DNA of 64,000 bases from Muricea muricata (GCA_963855995.1 OY979716.1:89057042-89121041), one strand, 5' to 3'. Counted from the stretch's first letter, positions 46,327 to 58,466 are shown. Made by a program: numbers and translations. Notes: generated by a model not told the origin, from the sequence alone.

Positions 46327-46586
46327 TGTGTCGATTCCTTTGTTTTTAACTCTCCCCAATGTTAAAAACTGTTGCATTGGAGTATAATTGCCCTTGGCTT
46401 GGGGTATAATTCGCTTGCAAGTTGTGAACACAAAAGCAAACAATATAAAGTCTTTACAAAAAAACATTCAACAATGGCCGACTGACGAGACCGGATATTA
46501 TACAAGATCTTTGCAAGACGTTTACAGGGCGTCACATGATGACAGGTATTAAATATTAACTTTTTTACAGAATTCTGCAGGTCATG

Positions 46587-46888
46587 CACAGTGAAATAAT
46601 TGTTGCTTCGCGTGCTCAAAAAAGGCTGCTATTCGACGTCGATATCTTCGGTTCTAGGTCAAAATTCCACAAATTACACGAGGAATTTAAAGAGGAGGTG
46701 TCGCTGAACTAGATTTTTTAAGTTTTAAAATGAAAAAGTTAAAAACGAAGCTCACCGAAGGCTTTAAACCAGGTGCTATTTTCTCACTGCTTTTGATTAC
46801 GTTTTTGCGTGTCGCGCGTTCTGATTGGTCTATTGCGAAAATGTAAACAAACACGCTGATTGGCTCAAAATGAAATTCCCCCTTGTTT
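46587..46888 (-). repeat. Right TIR of the RING-finger transposon
   Basis: Complement of 41958-42259 at about 300 of 302 positions. The TGAACAT duplication follows directly. Confidence 0.92.
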
Positions 46889-47151
46889 TGAACATATCAA
46901 AACATCTTACCAGTCAGTTCAGAGATACAGTATATTCATAATATTAATGATATTTTCTGCGCAAAACAAAGTTTATCATTCCCTTTATAGTATACTCAAT
47001 TGTGATTGGTTAATTTACCTACAAATAACTGCGTGCAAATATCGATTTTGCTGCAAATAACTGGTGCAAACAGTTTACTGAGCATGCGCACTTTAAAAAC
47101 GATTCGTCAGCGCGTCTTAAAAAACATCGTTCTTGTCTTAAAAATGTCAGC

Positions 47152-47312
47152 ATGGCTCATTTTGCCGATTTGTCCGAAAACGAATTGTCCTTTTTACTAC
47201 AAGATAAAGACGCAGAAAATAAAAAAAAACAACCAAGGTTGCTTTGTCCTTATTCCGTAGTTACCTTGAAGAAAAAGGATTGAGCAAAGGCGAGTTAATC
47301 ACCATGTTTGGG
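47152..47312 (+). pseudogene. Exon relic resembling the N-terminus of Crypton/DUF3504-type proteins
   Basis: The ATG at 47152 opens MAHFADLSENELSFLLQDKD AENKKK. After a nine-A run the frame shifts to TTKVALSLFRSYLEEKGLSK GELITMFG, ending at a GGTAAT donor. The pattern ENK---K--KVAL--FR-YLEEK is what I associate with N-terminal regions of tyrosine-recombinase (Crypton-derived) proteins. The homopolymer shift makes it a probable pseudogene. Downstream exons were not found; palindromes follow immediately. Confidence 0.4.
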
Positions 47313-47435
47313 TAATATTTAACGTCGTGTTAGTAAAATTGAATTATACTTATTTCTCGTTTGACTGTTCTTGTATTTTGTATTATACTTGCACTACCCA
47401 TAAAAATTTACTATACTGATTCGTGAATGATAAAA

Positions 47436-47583
47436 CAATTATTGAACTCGGCTGTCGCAAAATATCGTGATTTACCAGTGGCTCGCAAATCAATTATTTG
47501 CCTCCGCCTTCGGCATCGGAAAATAATCAACCTGCTCGCCACTGATAAATCACGATATTTTGCTCAATCTCGACCAATAATTG
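47436..47583. repeat. Interrupted palindrome e
   Basis: Arms CAATTATTG, GCAAAATATCGTGATTTA and CAGTGG pair with CCACTG, TAAATCACGATATTTTGC and CAATAATTG. The centre holds CCTCCGCCTTCGGCATCGG. The interruptions AACTCGGCTGTC and TCAATCTCGAC do not pair. Confidence 0.85.
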
Positions 47584-47610
47584 CATATTGTTCACAATTT
47601 TCAAAATCAT

Positions 47611-47856
47611 GGTCATGGCTTTATAGGATACCCTAAAGGTCGAAATGTCGAGAGAGCACTGGGTTTCTCACTCACTGGGACTGTATCTACTTCACCAAAT
47701 TTAGCTAAAGCGCGAGCCCGAAGGGCGAGTAATGATTGTCGCGCTACGCGCTCCCTCTTTAGCTAATTTTGGTGAAGTAGATACAGTCCCAGTGAGTGAG
47801 AAACCCAGTGGTCTCTCGACATTTCGACCTTTAGGGTATCCTATAAAACCATGACC
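47611..47856. repeat. Near-perfect palindrome f with 100-bp arms
   Basis: Arms 47611-47710 and 47757-47856 match at about 97 of 100 positions around a 46-nt loop (CGCGAGCCCGAAGGGCGAGT... to ...GCGCTCCCT). The transcript would fold into a long hairpin RNA. It starts only 27 bp after palindrome e ends. Confidence 0.95.
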
Positions 47857-48762
47857 TCAAAATCATATTACACGAAGTATTTCCTGCTAGTTTAAACGAA
47901 CGAGCTGAGCGAATTGAGTGGGTGGACCTCATAAAAATAAATACCTGAAATCGTTTGGTGCTTAGTATGCAGAATAAATTAAAGTTCTAACGAACCGTCC
48001 CAGTCCATTGGAATGTTGTTATGCGCGAGAAATGTGCGCAGAACGGACTTTACATCATCTAAATCTAACAAAACGAATGAATCTAATAATCTATCTAACA
48101 TTACTATCTAACAATCGTATTACAGTATTTCGGTCACATGCACATGTAAACTCAAATAAAGTTCAGTAATGTGACGCAGGACGATCATCAGTAAATTTGT
48201 AAATAGTATTCTAACATGAGTCAATTCACTTTAATTAAGTGCTATCACAGGATGTAATTCAGCCATAAAGCTGCCTATCTATCTATTTATCAGTATCTTA
48301 CCAAACTGATGATGCTTGCGAATTGATATACCGCATTTTTCAGTTTATGGTTTACGGCATGTATAATATAATTATTTACATTTCACAACGTTTTATTTAT
48401 TATATCATGTAAGGTAAGGAATACACTATGATTTTCACACTGTATGGCTAAAAGGTTGAAAATTTTACTTTTATTTTTTTGGCAAAATAAATGTCTCAAA
48501 GGTTTAACTTTGTGATATTTCCTTTTTGCTTAATTTTTGTCAGTTCTCTCCACACAAAATAAACTGATTCCCGTAGGATTCTATTTTCACTCAACCTTGG
48601 AAACAAGCTGTGCTTTCCAGATCAATGATTTTATGCTATCATATTGTCAATCAATGAACGATGTTCATTTCTATCGAATCTCTGGTATGGCTTAAAGACC
48701 ACAACATGCTTGGTAATGATGAATGCGTTATATAAACAAGCTGCAGTGTATTCACTGTATTA
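47857..48762. other. No gene seen
   Basis: AT-rich sequence; only short frames without motifs. Confidence 0.5.
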
Positions 48763-49780
48763 TCCCCGAGCCAACGGCGCGAAGCGTCGTTCCGGGCGTA
48801 AGCCCGGGGGGAGGGTTACTAATCCCCGAGCCAACGGCGCGAAGCGCCGTTCCGGGCGTAAGCCCGGGGCGAGGGTTACTAATTTCGTATTAGGGGAGTT
48901 GAAAGTCGTTGCTCGTGGAGTTGGGTAGTAAAAATGGTATGTCATGACGTCATCCTCACTGATCTCAACAATATGGCGGACTATCATGAATGGCTAACAC
49001 TGATTGGCCAGATTTAAAATTTATTGTTGAATGATTAATCACGAATTCAAGTTATTCAACTGTCAACAAATATTTAACTTTATTAAGCTTTTTGCACTAT
49101 AATATTTTGTATTTTTGCAAAAAGTTTTGGGAGCTTTGACAACAATTTATTGTTGTAAAAATTAAATAAAAAGCATTTATCAGGTCAACAAATATGGAGT
49201 CAAGCAAGCAGCGAAAGGAAAACGAGGAAGCAGAACGTTTAGCAAGGCGAAACGAGCGTAGACGACGACAAAGGCTCGACGAGACTGCCGAAGAAGATTG
49301 AAAAGACATTAATTCGGGGAAAATACAGAGAAGCGCCAACAATTGACAATGGCGTGAAACACAAGGCAAATTTGTTGATAATGCGTATTTATACTTGTGT
49401 TTTAATGCTTTGTAAAGGCCGGCGTAGCCGTACTCATCCAGTCTATTCACTGTTTAAATTTCAGAGTAAGTTTATGTTTTGTAAATGCAAGACTGTTTTC
49501 TTATTACTAATGTAATTAATAGGTCGTATTTTATACCAAATTTAAGCTTACATTAGGGGTAATAACATATCGATGACAAATGTTGTGCCATTTAAAAAAA
49601 TTGGCAACAAAACAATGATTAAAACTCAATATTTTGTCATTTTGAAAAAATATACAGAAAGAATAACAATTGCCGTGTTGCTATGACAACAACCTATTGA
49701 AGTACTTCATGTAATTCCGAAGATATAGTTGCATGCTCTTAGTTAGTGGCGAGGGGTTGCTGCATGCATGTATTTCTAGT
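48763..49780. mobile_element. Helitron-like element, copy B, with duplicated 5' end
   Basis: Copy B runs 48823-49780 (958 bp). Its first 60 bp are also present in tandem at 48763-48822. The head has TCCCCGAGCC, hairpin AACGGCGCGAAGCGCCGTT, hairpin CCGGGCGTAAGCCCGG and GGGTTACTAAT. The end is GCATGCATGTATTTCTAGT. In both tandem heads the preceding base is A, as expected for Helitrons. It shares GTGTTGCTATGACAACAA and the tail with copy A. Confidence 0.55.
49194..49301 (+). pseudogene. Helitron-type Arg-rich N-terminal fragment
   Basis: A 35-residue frame starts MESSKQRKENEEAERLARRN and continues with ERRRRQRLDETAEED before a stop. Arg/Glu-rich repeats of this kind (RRRERRRQRLANETPEER) occur at the N-termini of animal Helitron proteins. 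No Rep or helicase domain follows, so this is a remnant in a non-autonomous copy. Confidence 0.5.
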
Positions 49781-49783
49781 TTC

Positions 49784-50560
49784 GTACTAGTGGGAGTTTA
49801 AAGTCGTTGCTCGTGGTACTTAGGTAGTAAGATTGGTATGTCATGACGTCATCCTCACTGATCTCAACTATATTTCGGACTATCATGAATGGCTAACACT
49901 GATTGGCCAGATTTAAAATTTATTGTTGATTGATTAATCACGAATTCAACTGACAGCAAATATCTAAATTTGCTTTTCGCACTACAATATTTTGTATTTT
50001 TGCAAAAAGATTTGGCAACTTTCACAACCATCGAAGGGTGGTCATTTATGATCTCAAGAATTTGGCGGACTATCAGGAGTAGCAAACACTTAAGGCATCC
50101 AAAAAGGCGAGAACTGAGACGAAAGCGACTGCAACAAGACTCTTAAAGAGAGATTAATTCTGGGAAAATACTGAGAAGCGCCAAGAATTGACTATGGCGT
50201 GAAACGCAAGGCAAGTATGTTGATAATGCGTATTTATACTTGTGTTTTAATGCTTTATAAAGGCAGGCGTAGCCGTACTTCTCCAGTCTATTCACTGTTT
50301 AAATTCCAGAGTAAGTTTACGTTTTGTAGATGCAAGACTATCTTCTTATTACTGTATTTCAAAATATTGACGAACTTTACATGTAAACAAATATGAGCGA
50401 AGATTCAAAATTGGCTTGAAATAGTTTTATTTCAAACTCAAAGTTTATGAAGATAAAAATTCAGTTTCATAAATATTTCAAAACGTCTAATATATGTAAT
50501 TAATAGGTCGTATTTTATACCAGATTTAAGCTTACATGTGTAATATACCGATGACAAATG
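49784..50560. repeat. Partial third copy of the Helitron-like sequence
   Basis: From GTACTAGTGGGAGTTTAAAG it follows copy B without the GC-rich head, repeating GGTATGTCATGACGTCATCC, GGAAAATACTGAGAAGCGCC and GTAGCCGTAC. There is extra sequence near 50350-50480, and the AGGTCGTATTTTATACCA segment follows again at 50506. It lies directly behind copy B, giving a tandem. Confidence 0.75.
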
Positions 50561-50871
50561 TTGTGCCATTACGAATAGCAGGTTTTTTCTAATTTATGTC
50601 AGTCTGTTGCTATAAATGCACTCCAATCGACCAGTTTTGGTAAGAAATCTTTATTGCGGAGCTTTTAATAGTAAAATGGAATCACTGGACTGTGTATTTA
50701 CAAAAATATCCAACGCTAAACCTTTCGTGAAAATATGGTCATTGGTCACTTGGTCTGTTACTGTAATTTTTGTTGACTTATAGCCAATAATTTAGCGCCA
50801 AATTTAAAATAAACATGCTTAATGACGACGGAAACCAATGTTTGCTTAAATAATTGGCGAATTGAGGGTAA

Positions 50872-53554
50872 CTAGTCGTTTCCAAAAAGAATAGGTTTGA
50901 TAAGTTTTAGTCGTTTCGATGGAACGTGTTCGCGAACAATCCTGTCCGAATAAACTTTGGAGAATGGATGGAGAAAGATTTTACTGTACAGTTCAGTTAT
51001 TTTCTTTATAAGTATGGTGATATGGTCATCGCTACAGTTCTCGTCAAGGATGTGTGTTTCCTGCGAATTTTTTCGTAGTGACTGCAATGCAGTTGGCCTA
51101 GTTTCCTGGAGAACATCACGTTGCAGGAGAAGACTTGCTTTATCTGGCAGGTGACTCCACTTCTCGACCACGACACGTAGGTATTTATCTGCCATCTTCA
51201 CTACTTTAACAACTGATGTTGACGGTGTTGTTAGTTTTCCATATGTCTTGAAAGAAATCAAGTTGGACTTGGGTGAACTGCTAAAATATGTGTGGTCTGG
51301 ACAGATGGTGGCATGATCATCATTCAGCTCAAGAGACAAAGCACCAGGACATCCTGCGCACTTGATACAGTTGCTGATTTTTTTTACAATGAATCCCCCG
51401 ATGTATTCAAGAACATCATCATGCCAAATGTTGAAACCTTGTTGTCAGCATCCCTGGTAGCATCTTCATTCAACCTTTCTTCATCTTACACAGAGTTGGC
51501 AGTTTTGGAGGAAGTCACTTCATTCTTTTGCAGCAAAGCTCTCAATGCCCACTTGAATTTCAACGCATTGGGGTTGTTGTTCCAGCCGAGACGACTTCGT
51601 ATTTTGCTAAAAAAACATTTCAAGTTGATCCTGTGAGAAACGATAGGTTAGCAAATAATCAAATGTGTTCATTTACCTGCTTTATACTATCTTTATCAAC
51701 CAAAGTAGTCAGGTAGCGTATTGTTTGATTGACATAATCTTGAAATTCATCTATTTTACCAAGTGTTATTGGACTTTTGTAGTTCCTTCCAAATTTACTT
51801 TTGGAATTTAAAATGTCAAACAGGTTATTTATATTGAGTATGGACTCGGCTGTTTCTTGACTTTTCTCAAACTGTTCAAGCTTTAAGTTTTTGAGAAACA
51901 TAATCCCATCTGCAACTGAATTACTCATGGTTTGAGCTGCTACTGCCACCTTCATTTTTTTATTGTGCCACTTTATGTGTGTAGATTTTAGCTTTTTGCC
52001 AAGATGTAAAATATCATTTTTTTGAACATTATATAGGTCTGTGATGTAGTGCCAGCAAATTGGGTTCCCATCTTCATCAAAAAAGACCTTCATGTCTCCC
52101 AAGCTATTTCATGCTAGTTTCAGCATGTGGCATACATCTAAAATAACATACAGTGTTTTGTTGGGTCGTGTTGGGTGTTTAAAAGAACCATCAAATTTAT
52201 CAATCTTGCATTCAAGGCATGTTGCTGTGGCTATGTTTTTTTGCACAGCCATCAAATGTTACTCCATGAACTTCAAGACCACCTTCAGTAAGGAGATTTA
52301 TGGCTTCGTTGATGATTTGTGCTAGCATTTTGACGTGACACGGTTCACCAAGAAATATGCAACTGGATGAAACCACGGGCGTTTTAGTCCGACAGCCATG
52401 ACAGCCAATGCATTCGTAGCAATACTGTCAGGCCCTCTGCAAGAATAGGACCATAGTCTGTATGACCTGCAACCTTCTTATTCTTTACATCCCATAATAC
52501 TTCCTTCTTGATAGTAATCTCATCTACCAATAAAATGCAGTCTTTTTCATCATCTTGAAGTGTATTTTGTAGGTGCTCGATGACATCAGCCAAGAAACCA
52601 GGTTCACATTTGATAGCTGCTGCCCAGGTACGTACTGTGGCTGAACATGGCAGGTGAAGTGATTTTCTCACATACTCATATGCTCTAGGGCTGTAAAAAT
52701 GCAAAGACACTGCAAATTGCTTAATGGTATCGCTATATCGAGAATTTGTTCCTTTTTTTGAATTTTTTAGTTCATTAGTGAAAAGTCCCTTGTCATGTGA
52801 CCAAAATTGGATAGACAACTTTGGGTCTGCTCTGCATCCAAGTGTTTCATATCTTTCAGCTTTTTTAACAAACCTTTGATGGTTTTTTCTTTTCTTAAAT
52901 TTTTCCTCGTAAGCACTTTTATCTTCTTCTTTCTCTTTTCTAGGGACTTTCGCAATTTAGGAATGACCTTCGAGGGGGACACACAATAAGAATGTTCGCC
53001 TAAATTTGTTTGAAGCTTTGACTTTTTTTCAGGAACTTCAATTTTAACATGACTGGGTGCTTTTCTCTTTGCTGGAGTGCTCCTTGGTTTAGAGATCTTG
53101 TTCAGATGAGAAGGAAATTAAAAAATTGATGGTACAGCATCTGGATTCAGAATCTTTTTTGCCCTGTTAGCATCATGGTAATCGTTTGGTGTGAAGTGCT
53201 TTTCACACAAAACAGAATATTTTGATGGCATCCATTTATCTCGTTTCATGACATTAATCCATTTAGATAACAGACTAGGGTTATTTAATGGAAAGCTACC
53301 AGAAATACAAAACAGTATTCCAAGTTACATAAATAGATACAGATGGAAGAAATATAAAAAAAATTAATACCTACGGAGATAATTAGATTACCCAATTATT
53401 GCGATTTCTTCTGTAAAATTACAATATTTTGATTAAACTCGAATGTACAGCAATCAATGTTTAATTTAAACTTACTTGTGAAATGACAATGTGTGCCATC
53501 GTTTGACTTCACACGTCTAATTGTGCAATTGTAAACCGCGCACGATTCCGGCAT
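50872..53554 (-). pseudogene. Decayed P-element (THAP9-like) transposase with THAP domain
   Basis: A THAP zinc finger is split over two exons: 53554-53476 (MPESCAVYNCTIRRVKSNDG, then THCHFT) and from 53295 down (NNPSLLSKWINVMKRDKWMP, LCEKHF, AVPSIF), giving the C-x4-C...C-x2-H ligands and the AVPxxF box. Next come a lysine-rich coiled coil (52982-52790), catalytic region LHFYSPRAYEYVRKSL (52707), CILLVDEITIKKEVLWDV (~52535), ILDVCHMLKL (~52140), KMKVAVAAQTMSNSVADGI (~51955), SRLGWNNNPNALKFKWALRA (~51600) and a C-terminus to 50872. Frame changes near 52430, 52240 and 51610 and stops near 52105 and 51490 break it. One frame problem also lies at the THAP splice junction. Confidence 0.85.
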
Positions 53555-55039
53555 ATTTCCAAAAAGGAAAGTTAAAAAGTAACGCTTTTTTGACGCACGG
53601 ATACTCCGTAAGAGTATTTGTGAGTCATCGCCATCACTCTATTTCGATTAGTGCATTCTTCTGTGCTCTAATTGCCTCCAGCCTGCTTTGCGCGCCTGGT
53701 GGAAACAGGTTAGACCAGTCAAGAACCAGTTTAGTGGATTTTTCACGGGAACCTGTCCGACCGGTTTATACTTTGGGTTTATTGTTTACTTGTTGAAATT
53801 TACATGGCGAGAATTCTTCAGCCTTCGCTAAAAAGCAATTTATTCCTGTTACGTTTTTGTCGTACACATGTAACTATTATAATCGCTTGTATCTGACCGT
53901 TACATTACAACGACTAGCGTGCATTGCAGCTACAATTCCGTGAACGTTTCTCACCTCTATTTCTGCTGATAACATACCGTTTCTGTACATTTTAAAAACT
54001 AAATTCACTATGGTGAGTAACAGAGCATTTCTGTCATATTCAATCGTGCTTAATAGTGTTTTCTATAATATTTCCTGATGAAGGTTTGTCGATTTGTATC
54101 GTAAAGAATCTCTATCATATGTTTTGTTTACATCGCGTATCAGTGCAGCCCGTTTTAAAACGTAAACTTGTCAGTGTATTAAAGCAGTAAATTTGATGTA
54201 TTATATTGTTTAAATATTCGCTAATCTTTGTTCTTTAAAACAAAAACATCAACTTTTAAGTCTAAAACATCTACAACAGATCTAGATATTAATTAAAAAT
54301 ACGCTGAAATTCGATCGACCATTTGATTGTGTTGATGTTGAACTGTTGTTATTAAAGTCATGTTACAAGACGTGGAGCAAGAATGAAGTCTTAAAGCACG
54401 GATTGACGACTACTCTGAGTACTCTCGGAATATGAGCTTTCCAGCAGCTATACAGGCTATCCTTTTCCCGCAGACAATTTTATCAAATATAAGACGAAAC
54501 AGACTCCGAAAATCATCATCTTGTAAACCCAAGATTTGAGTTATTTAAATAAACAAGACACAAAATTCTGGTGATATTTTGACTTTATTACAAAGTCATT
54601 GTCAAACCTAACTGAATATTTACAAGGTGTGCTAAGATCTTATAAGGTGAGACACAGGAAGATGACGTAGGCGTCTGACATGAAATGCGAAACTATTTAC
54701 AAAAGCGATTATTAGGAATAAGAATTACAGAAACAGCATTATTAGTTCCTTTGAGGCTTTAAGACCATTGTTAAGTGCTGGCCTTTTAAACTTAATATGA
54801 AGCGCTTCCAACAAGAGCAAGACTCCAACACACAAACGCTAATATCTTGCTCTTTTTGGAAGCGCTTCACGTATCGTCCAGCATCGGATCACCATCACTG
54901 CTGTTCGATTTTAGGTTCATTTTGTGTCTATTCACTGGAGACTATTAATTTCCAAAACTATAGAATATGGAAATTACTGTGAACTTGTTCCCTTCATAAG
55001 GCGAAAGTTTCGACCGAGTGCAAGGCCTCCTGTTCTCCA
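53555..55039. other. No supported gene
   Basis: Non-coding. A small inverted pair GAAGCGCTTCCAA...GGAAGCGCTTCA lies at ~54800-54870. Other frames are short and featureless. Confidence 0.45.
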
Positions 55040-55440
55040 TATCCGAGCAATGCATATCAAGCATCTGACCACTCCTCTTGTGTCGCAGTCGTTCACTTTA
55101 GCCGGTTTCCGCAGTGCCCAGAACGGCAATAACATCAGCTCAACATTCCAGAGAAATCTTTTGGGTAGTGATGGATGGCACTTGATTTCATTCTTGATAA
55201 AATCGCACAAAAAAATATCCAGCAGCATCTTCAGAGCAATTCGTCTTCGTTCACCAGTGAGATACAGATGGCCCTGGACAAGCAACGTGATAACAGATTG
55301 GCTTTGCCGTTCTTGCCAAAGTTTGACAAGAATGCCAAAACCAAACTGTTTTCACAAGCGAGTGTGCGTGACAATACTGTTGGGTCCTTTGATAGAACTT
55401 GAAGAACGGAGCAGAAAAGATCTCTTCGCACTTCACAATG
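55040..55440. repeat. Dispersed coding-like repeat, copy 2
   Basis: Homologous to 38470-38800; encodes FTSEIQMALDKQRDNRLALP followed by FLPKFDKNAKTKLFSQA in the plus frame. A longer overlapping frame (54924-55574) is in a different phase and shows no motif. Confidence 0.55.
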
Positions 55441-57008
55441 ATAGAGCGTGCGAGCGTGTAACGGGGATGACTATGCAGAGACATTTTAATAACCTTGGTC
55501 AGGCGTGTGGACAGTGTTGGGCTATCTGTATGTCAAAAAGTGAAGCCAAAAACCTCAGCGGTATCCCCTCATAACAATAGGCGGCGGCCATATTGGTCGT
55601 TCCCACTCATCAAAAAAAATGCTATAGAAAACACTATACTTCATAAAAGATGACTTATTGTCAACTTTGTCCATTTCGGCAATACAAAATAGATTATCAT
55701 GTTCCGTGTCAACTCCGTGGACACAAAAAACGTCAGCGATCTGGCTTCAATTTTCGCCTGCCCACAGAGTGGACATGAGATATCTATGGCTTTAGCCCAC
55801 AATCACACATTCACTTATCTTATAAACCATCAGCACATGCAAGACAACAGGGTGTTCATTATCGCGCATCTCGATCGAATCCCTACAATCTGTACCATCG
55901 TATCCGCCAGTGGCGAAGGCGCCCAGTAGCTTGATTCACCTAGCCCTTTCGGCTTGTGTTTACATCATTTAGCTCTTGCAATTTCACAATCTATTCAGAT
56001 GACAGTTAACAACTTGAGTAGTCATGGTGTATCAACAAGATTTAGATTGCACCTGTGCAAAGGCAGTGTACTCTGTCAAGTTACCACTTCAATGCTGATT
56101 TCTTTTTACGACACATTTTTCATGTTAGAAACTATTTGGGTTGTCAACATGCTTGAATATACAGTAGCTACAATTTGTTCGCACAGTAATGTACGAACAA
56201 ACTCTCCAAAACCGGCAACACCCACCATGAGTAACAATACCAAATTTGATTTTAATTTTCGCGAATTGCCCCTGCAGGAGCTCATCACGGTAACGTTTGG
56301 CACGTTTTTAGTCTATTTTTTTTTTCAGAAATTGTTTGACATTATATTGTAATTGCATGAATTAGTCCTTTACGATAACGGCTTTTTACGTCTCCTGAGC
56401 AGTGCAAGCCGGTCACTCGTTTACTTTTTTTTTACGAAAGACGACCTTGTTGGTTTTCGATTCCCAGTACAGTTTGAGATAATCTATAAACAGCAGATAA
56501 ACAGGCTGATATACCCTGCCTTAATCCCCGGGCGAAAAATTAACCCGGCCAGATAAAACGATTTAACGATTTAAAACGCAAGAAAATTTGGGTAGACAGG
56601 CCAGAAAAATTCTTCAATGAATTTATTTTTTTCTACTACGAATATTCATAATTATTCTTTTATAGTTTTCGCGGTTTCTGTTAGGCGATTTTCCTTAGTA
56701 CTCACGTTACGAAGGCGTTTTGGCAAAATTGGATGACAAGTTTTTCCTGCGTTGTTTCATTCCGACAATCACACTTATGGTAGTCGAAGAACGTTTTGTT
56801 GTAAGACACTAATTTGAAAAGCTTTTTTCGAGTCAGGTCATTGTGAGTAGACCGTTCGATAATAATTGTGACAACACACGCTGTATGAGCAACCCGCTAC
56901 CACCAGGAGAAAATAAGCAAATAGGGTGCTGCGGTCAAACGCGCGGAAAACCCCCAAATAGGATTGCCAGAAAAATGTAGGTTCATCCGGAAACCGAAAC
57001 CACTTGTA
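55441..57008. other. No supported gene
   Basis: Frames at 55699-55929 and 55954-56352 are open but have no recognisable domain, splice context or repeat partner. Confidence 0.45.
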
Positions 57009-57528
57009 TTTCATCATAGACAATCAAAATATTGGACTGGAAACGCAAGCTAAAGCGTCAATGTTGCTGACGCGACATCCGTGATACGGCCTGATATGCT
57101 ATACTTTGGAACCCTGTAACTTCACTTTAAATATACTTCAAGACTTTCTATTTACATATTTTAAACAAGAATGGCAATGTCTATGCAACTATCGACTTTT
57201 AAAATTCTTTATGGATATAACAAAGCTAAAACCCAACGCAAAATGTTTGCGTTCTTTTTGACTACAGAAATGTCGTCATTGTTGCTGTTGTTGAAAAAGG
57301 TTTACGGAAACATTAAATGGTGATTTTCCGCCTTGTTTATCTCTCTAAAAAGTTTTAAAAGTCGATAGTTGCATTCACATTTCTGTTTTTGTTTAAAATA
57401 TGTAAATACGGGGTCCTGAAATGTATTTAAAGCGAAGTTACAGGGTTCCACAGTAAAGCGTATCACGGATGTCGCGTAAACTTTAGCTAGCGTTTCCAGT
57501 CCATCCCTTTAGATTGTCTATGATTTCA
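57009..57528. mobile_element. 510-bp MITE with ~170-bp TIRs
   Basis: Element 57014-57523 has inverted ends TCATAGACAATC/GATTGTCTATGA. Similarity continues through GGACTGGAAACGC..AGCTAAAG, ATCCGTGATACG and TTTTAAA(A)GTCGATAGTTGCAT. TTTCA lies outside both ends (57009-57013 and 57524-57528). No coding capacity. Confidence 0.75.
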
Positions 57529-58466
57529 TTTTAAAACCGGGGTTATTGACATAAATTGCAATATATGTTTTTGAAGGGGATGGTGGCACTTATAAACATG
57601 TAGTGATTAGCTGCATATACGCAACAAAAAGGAAAATTTTAGGGCAAAGTTTATTCTATATGACAACTTTTTCAAAACTCTGATCTGGGGGCAGGTTGTT
57701 GAATTGGCGGTTAGCTTAACCATGGGTTAACATATTTAAAGGCTTGGAAATATTCCTTTGGAAATCTTGTAAGATCACTACCTCTTATGGTGGCTCGATA
57801 TAGTAATGCTCACAAAAGGAACACGACATGCGCCTAATTTAATGTCATTTAGGCTTACACGGTTAATTGACTAATCGCCTTCGAATAACATCGAATATTG
57901 CATGTCATGTGAGATGCTGACGCCATTTCGCGCGAAAAAACTAGTAAACTACATGTGGATTTTCTGATTGTTGACGTTGTTAAAAAATCCAATCATAGAA
58001 AATGAATGTGCTATGCCTCTTTATTTTGCACGGTGACCCATCTCTAAATTTTGCATGCAGTATTGTACCACAAAAATCCTCTATTATACAAAAAAATAAA
58101 ACAATTCTATGTCAGCCAAAAAATGTTTTCAACAAAACAACAGGTTTGCAGTTTAAAGAAAATGGGTATTATACAGTAGAATTCTTGTAAATTTTGCACA
58201 ATGTTAGTTGTGGTGTTTCAAACATAATGGGATGTAAAAAATGGTCACAGTACTTTTTTTTTCTTATGCAGCATTATACATCATTTTTGAGCATACGCAA
58301 GTGTAGCCATAGCAACGTGTGTTGGTCATCAGAACTGTCATAATTTGAAAGACCAAATGTTAAATAAAGAATCCAATACGAACTTATTTAAATCAATTTT
58401 AAAAGTTTCAATAATTGAAGAATTTAGGCAAACTATGGCTCAAGACTTTTGAAAACTGCATCGTGC
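57529..58466. other. No gene seen
   Basis: AT-rich DNA with short frames only. Confidence 0.5.

Larger units (their letters stand above)
41951..46895 (+). mobile_element. 4.93-kb DNA transposon with 302-bp TIRs and a RING-finger protein
   Basis: Element 41958-46888 begins AAACAAGGGGGAATTTC and is bounded by the 7-bp direct repeat TGAACAT (41951-41957 and 46889-46895). TIRs 41958-42259 and 46587-46888 differ at about 2 of 302 positions. A further weaker match (ACCTGCAGAATT) lies just inside. All genes read plus: exon 1 at 42534, a 2.2-kb exon from 43251 and a RING exon to 46326. The matching TIRs and unbroken long exon suggest a recent, possibly active insertion. I cannot place it in a named superfamily; a 6-7 bp duplication would be compatible with Dada-like elements (weak inference). 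Confidence 0.85.

Noticed and set aside
48760..48987. Frames across the GC-rich repeats on both strands
   Set aside because: They translate the duplicated hairpin head; the repeat explains the open frame.
54924..55574. 216-residue plus-strand frame
   Set aside because: No domain, several overlapping frames equally open on both strands, and it crosses a dispersed repeat in a different phase from the shared peptide.
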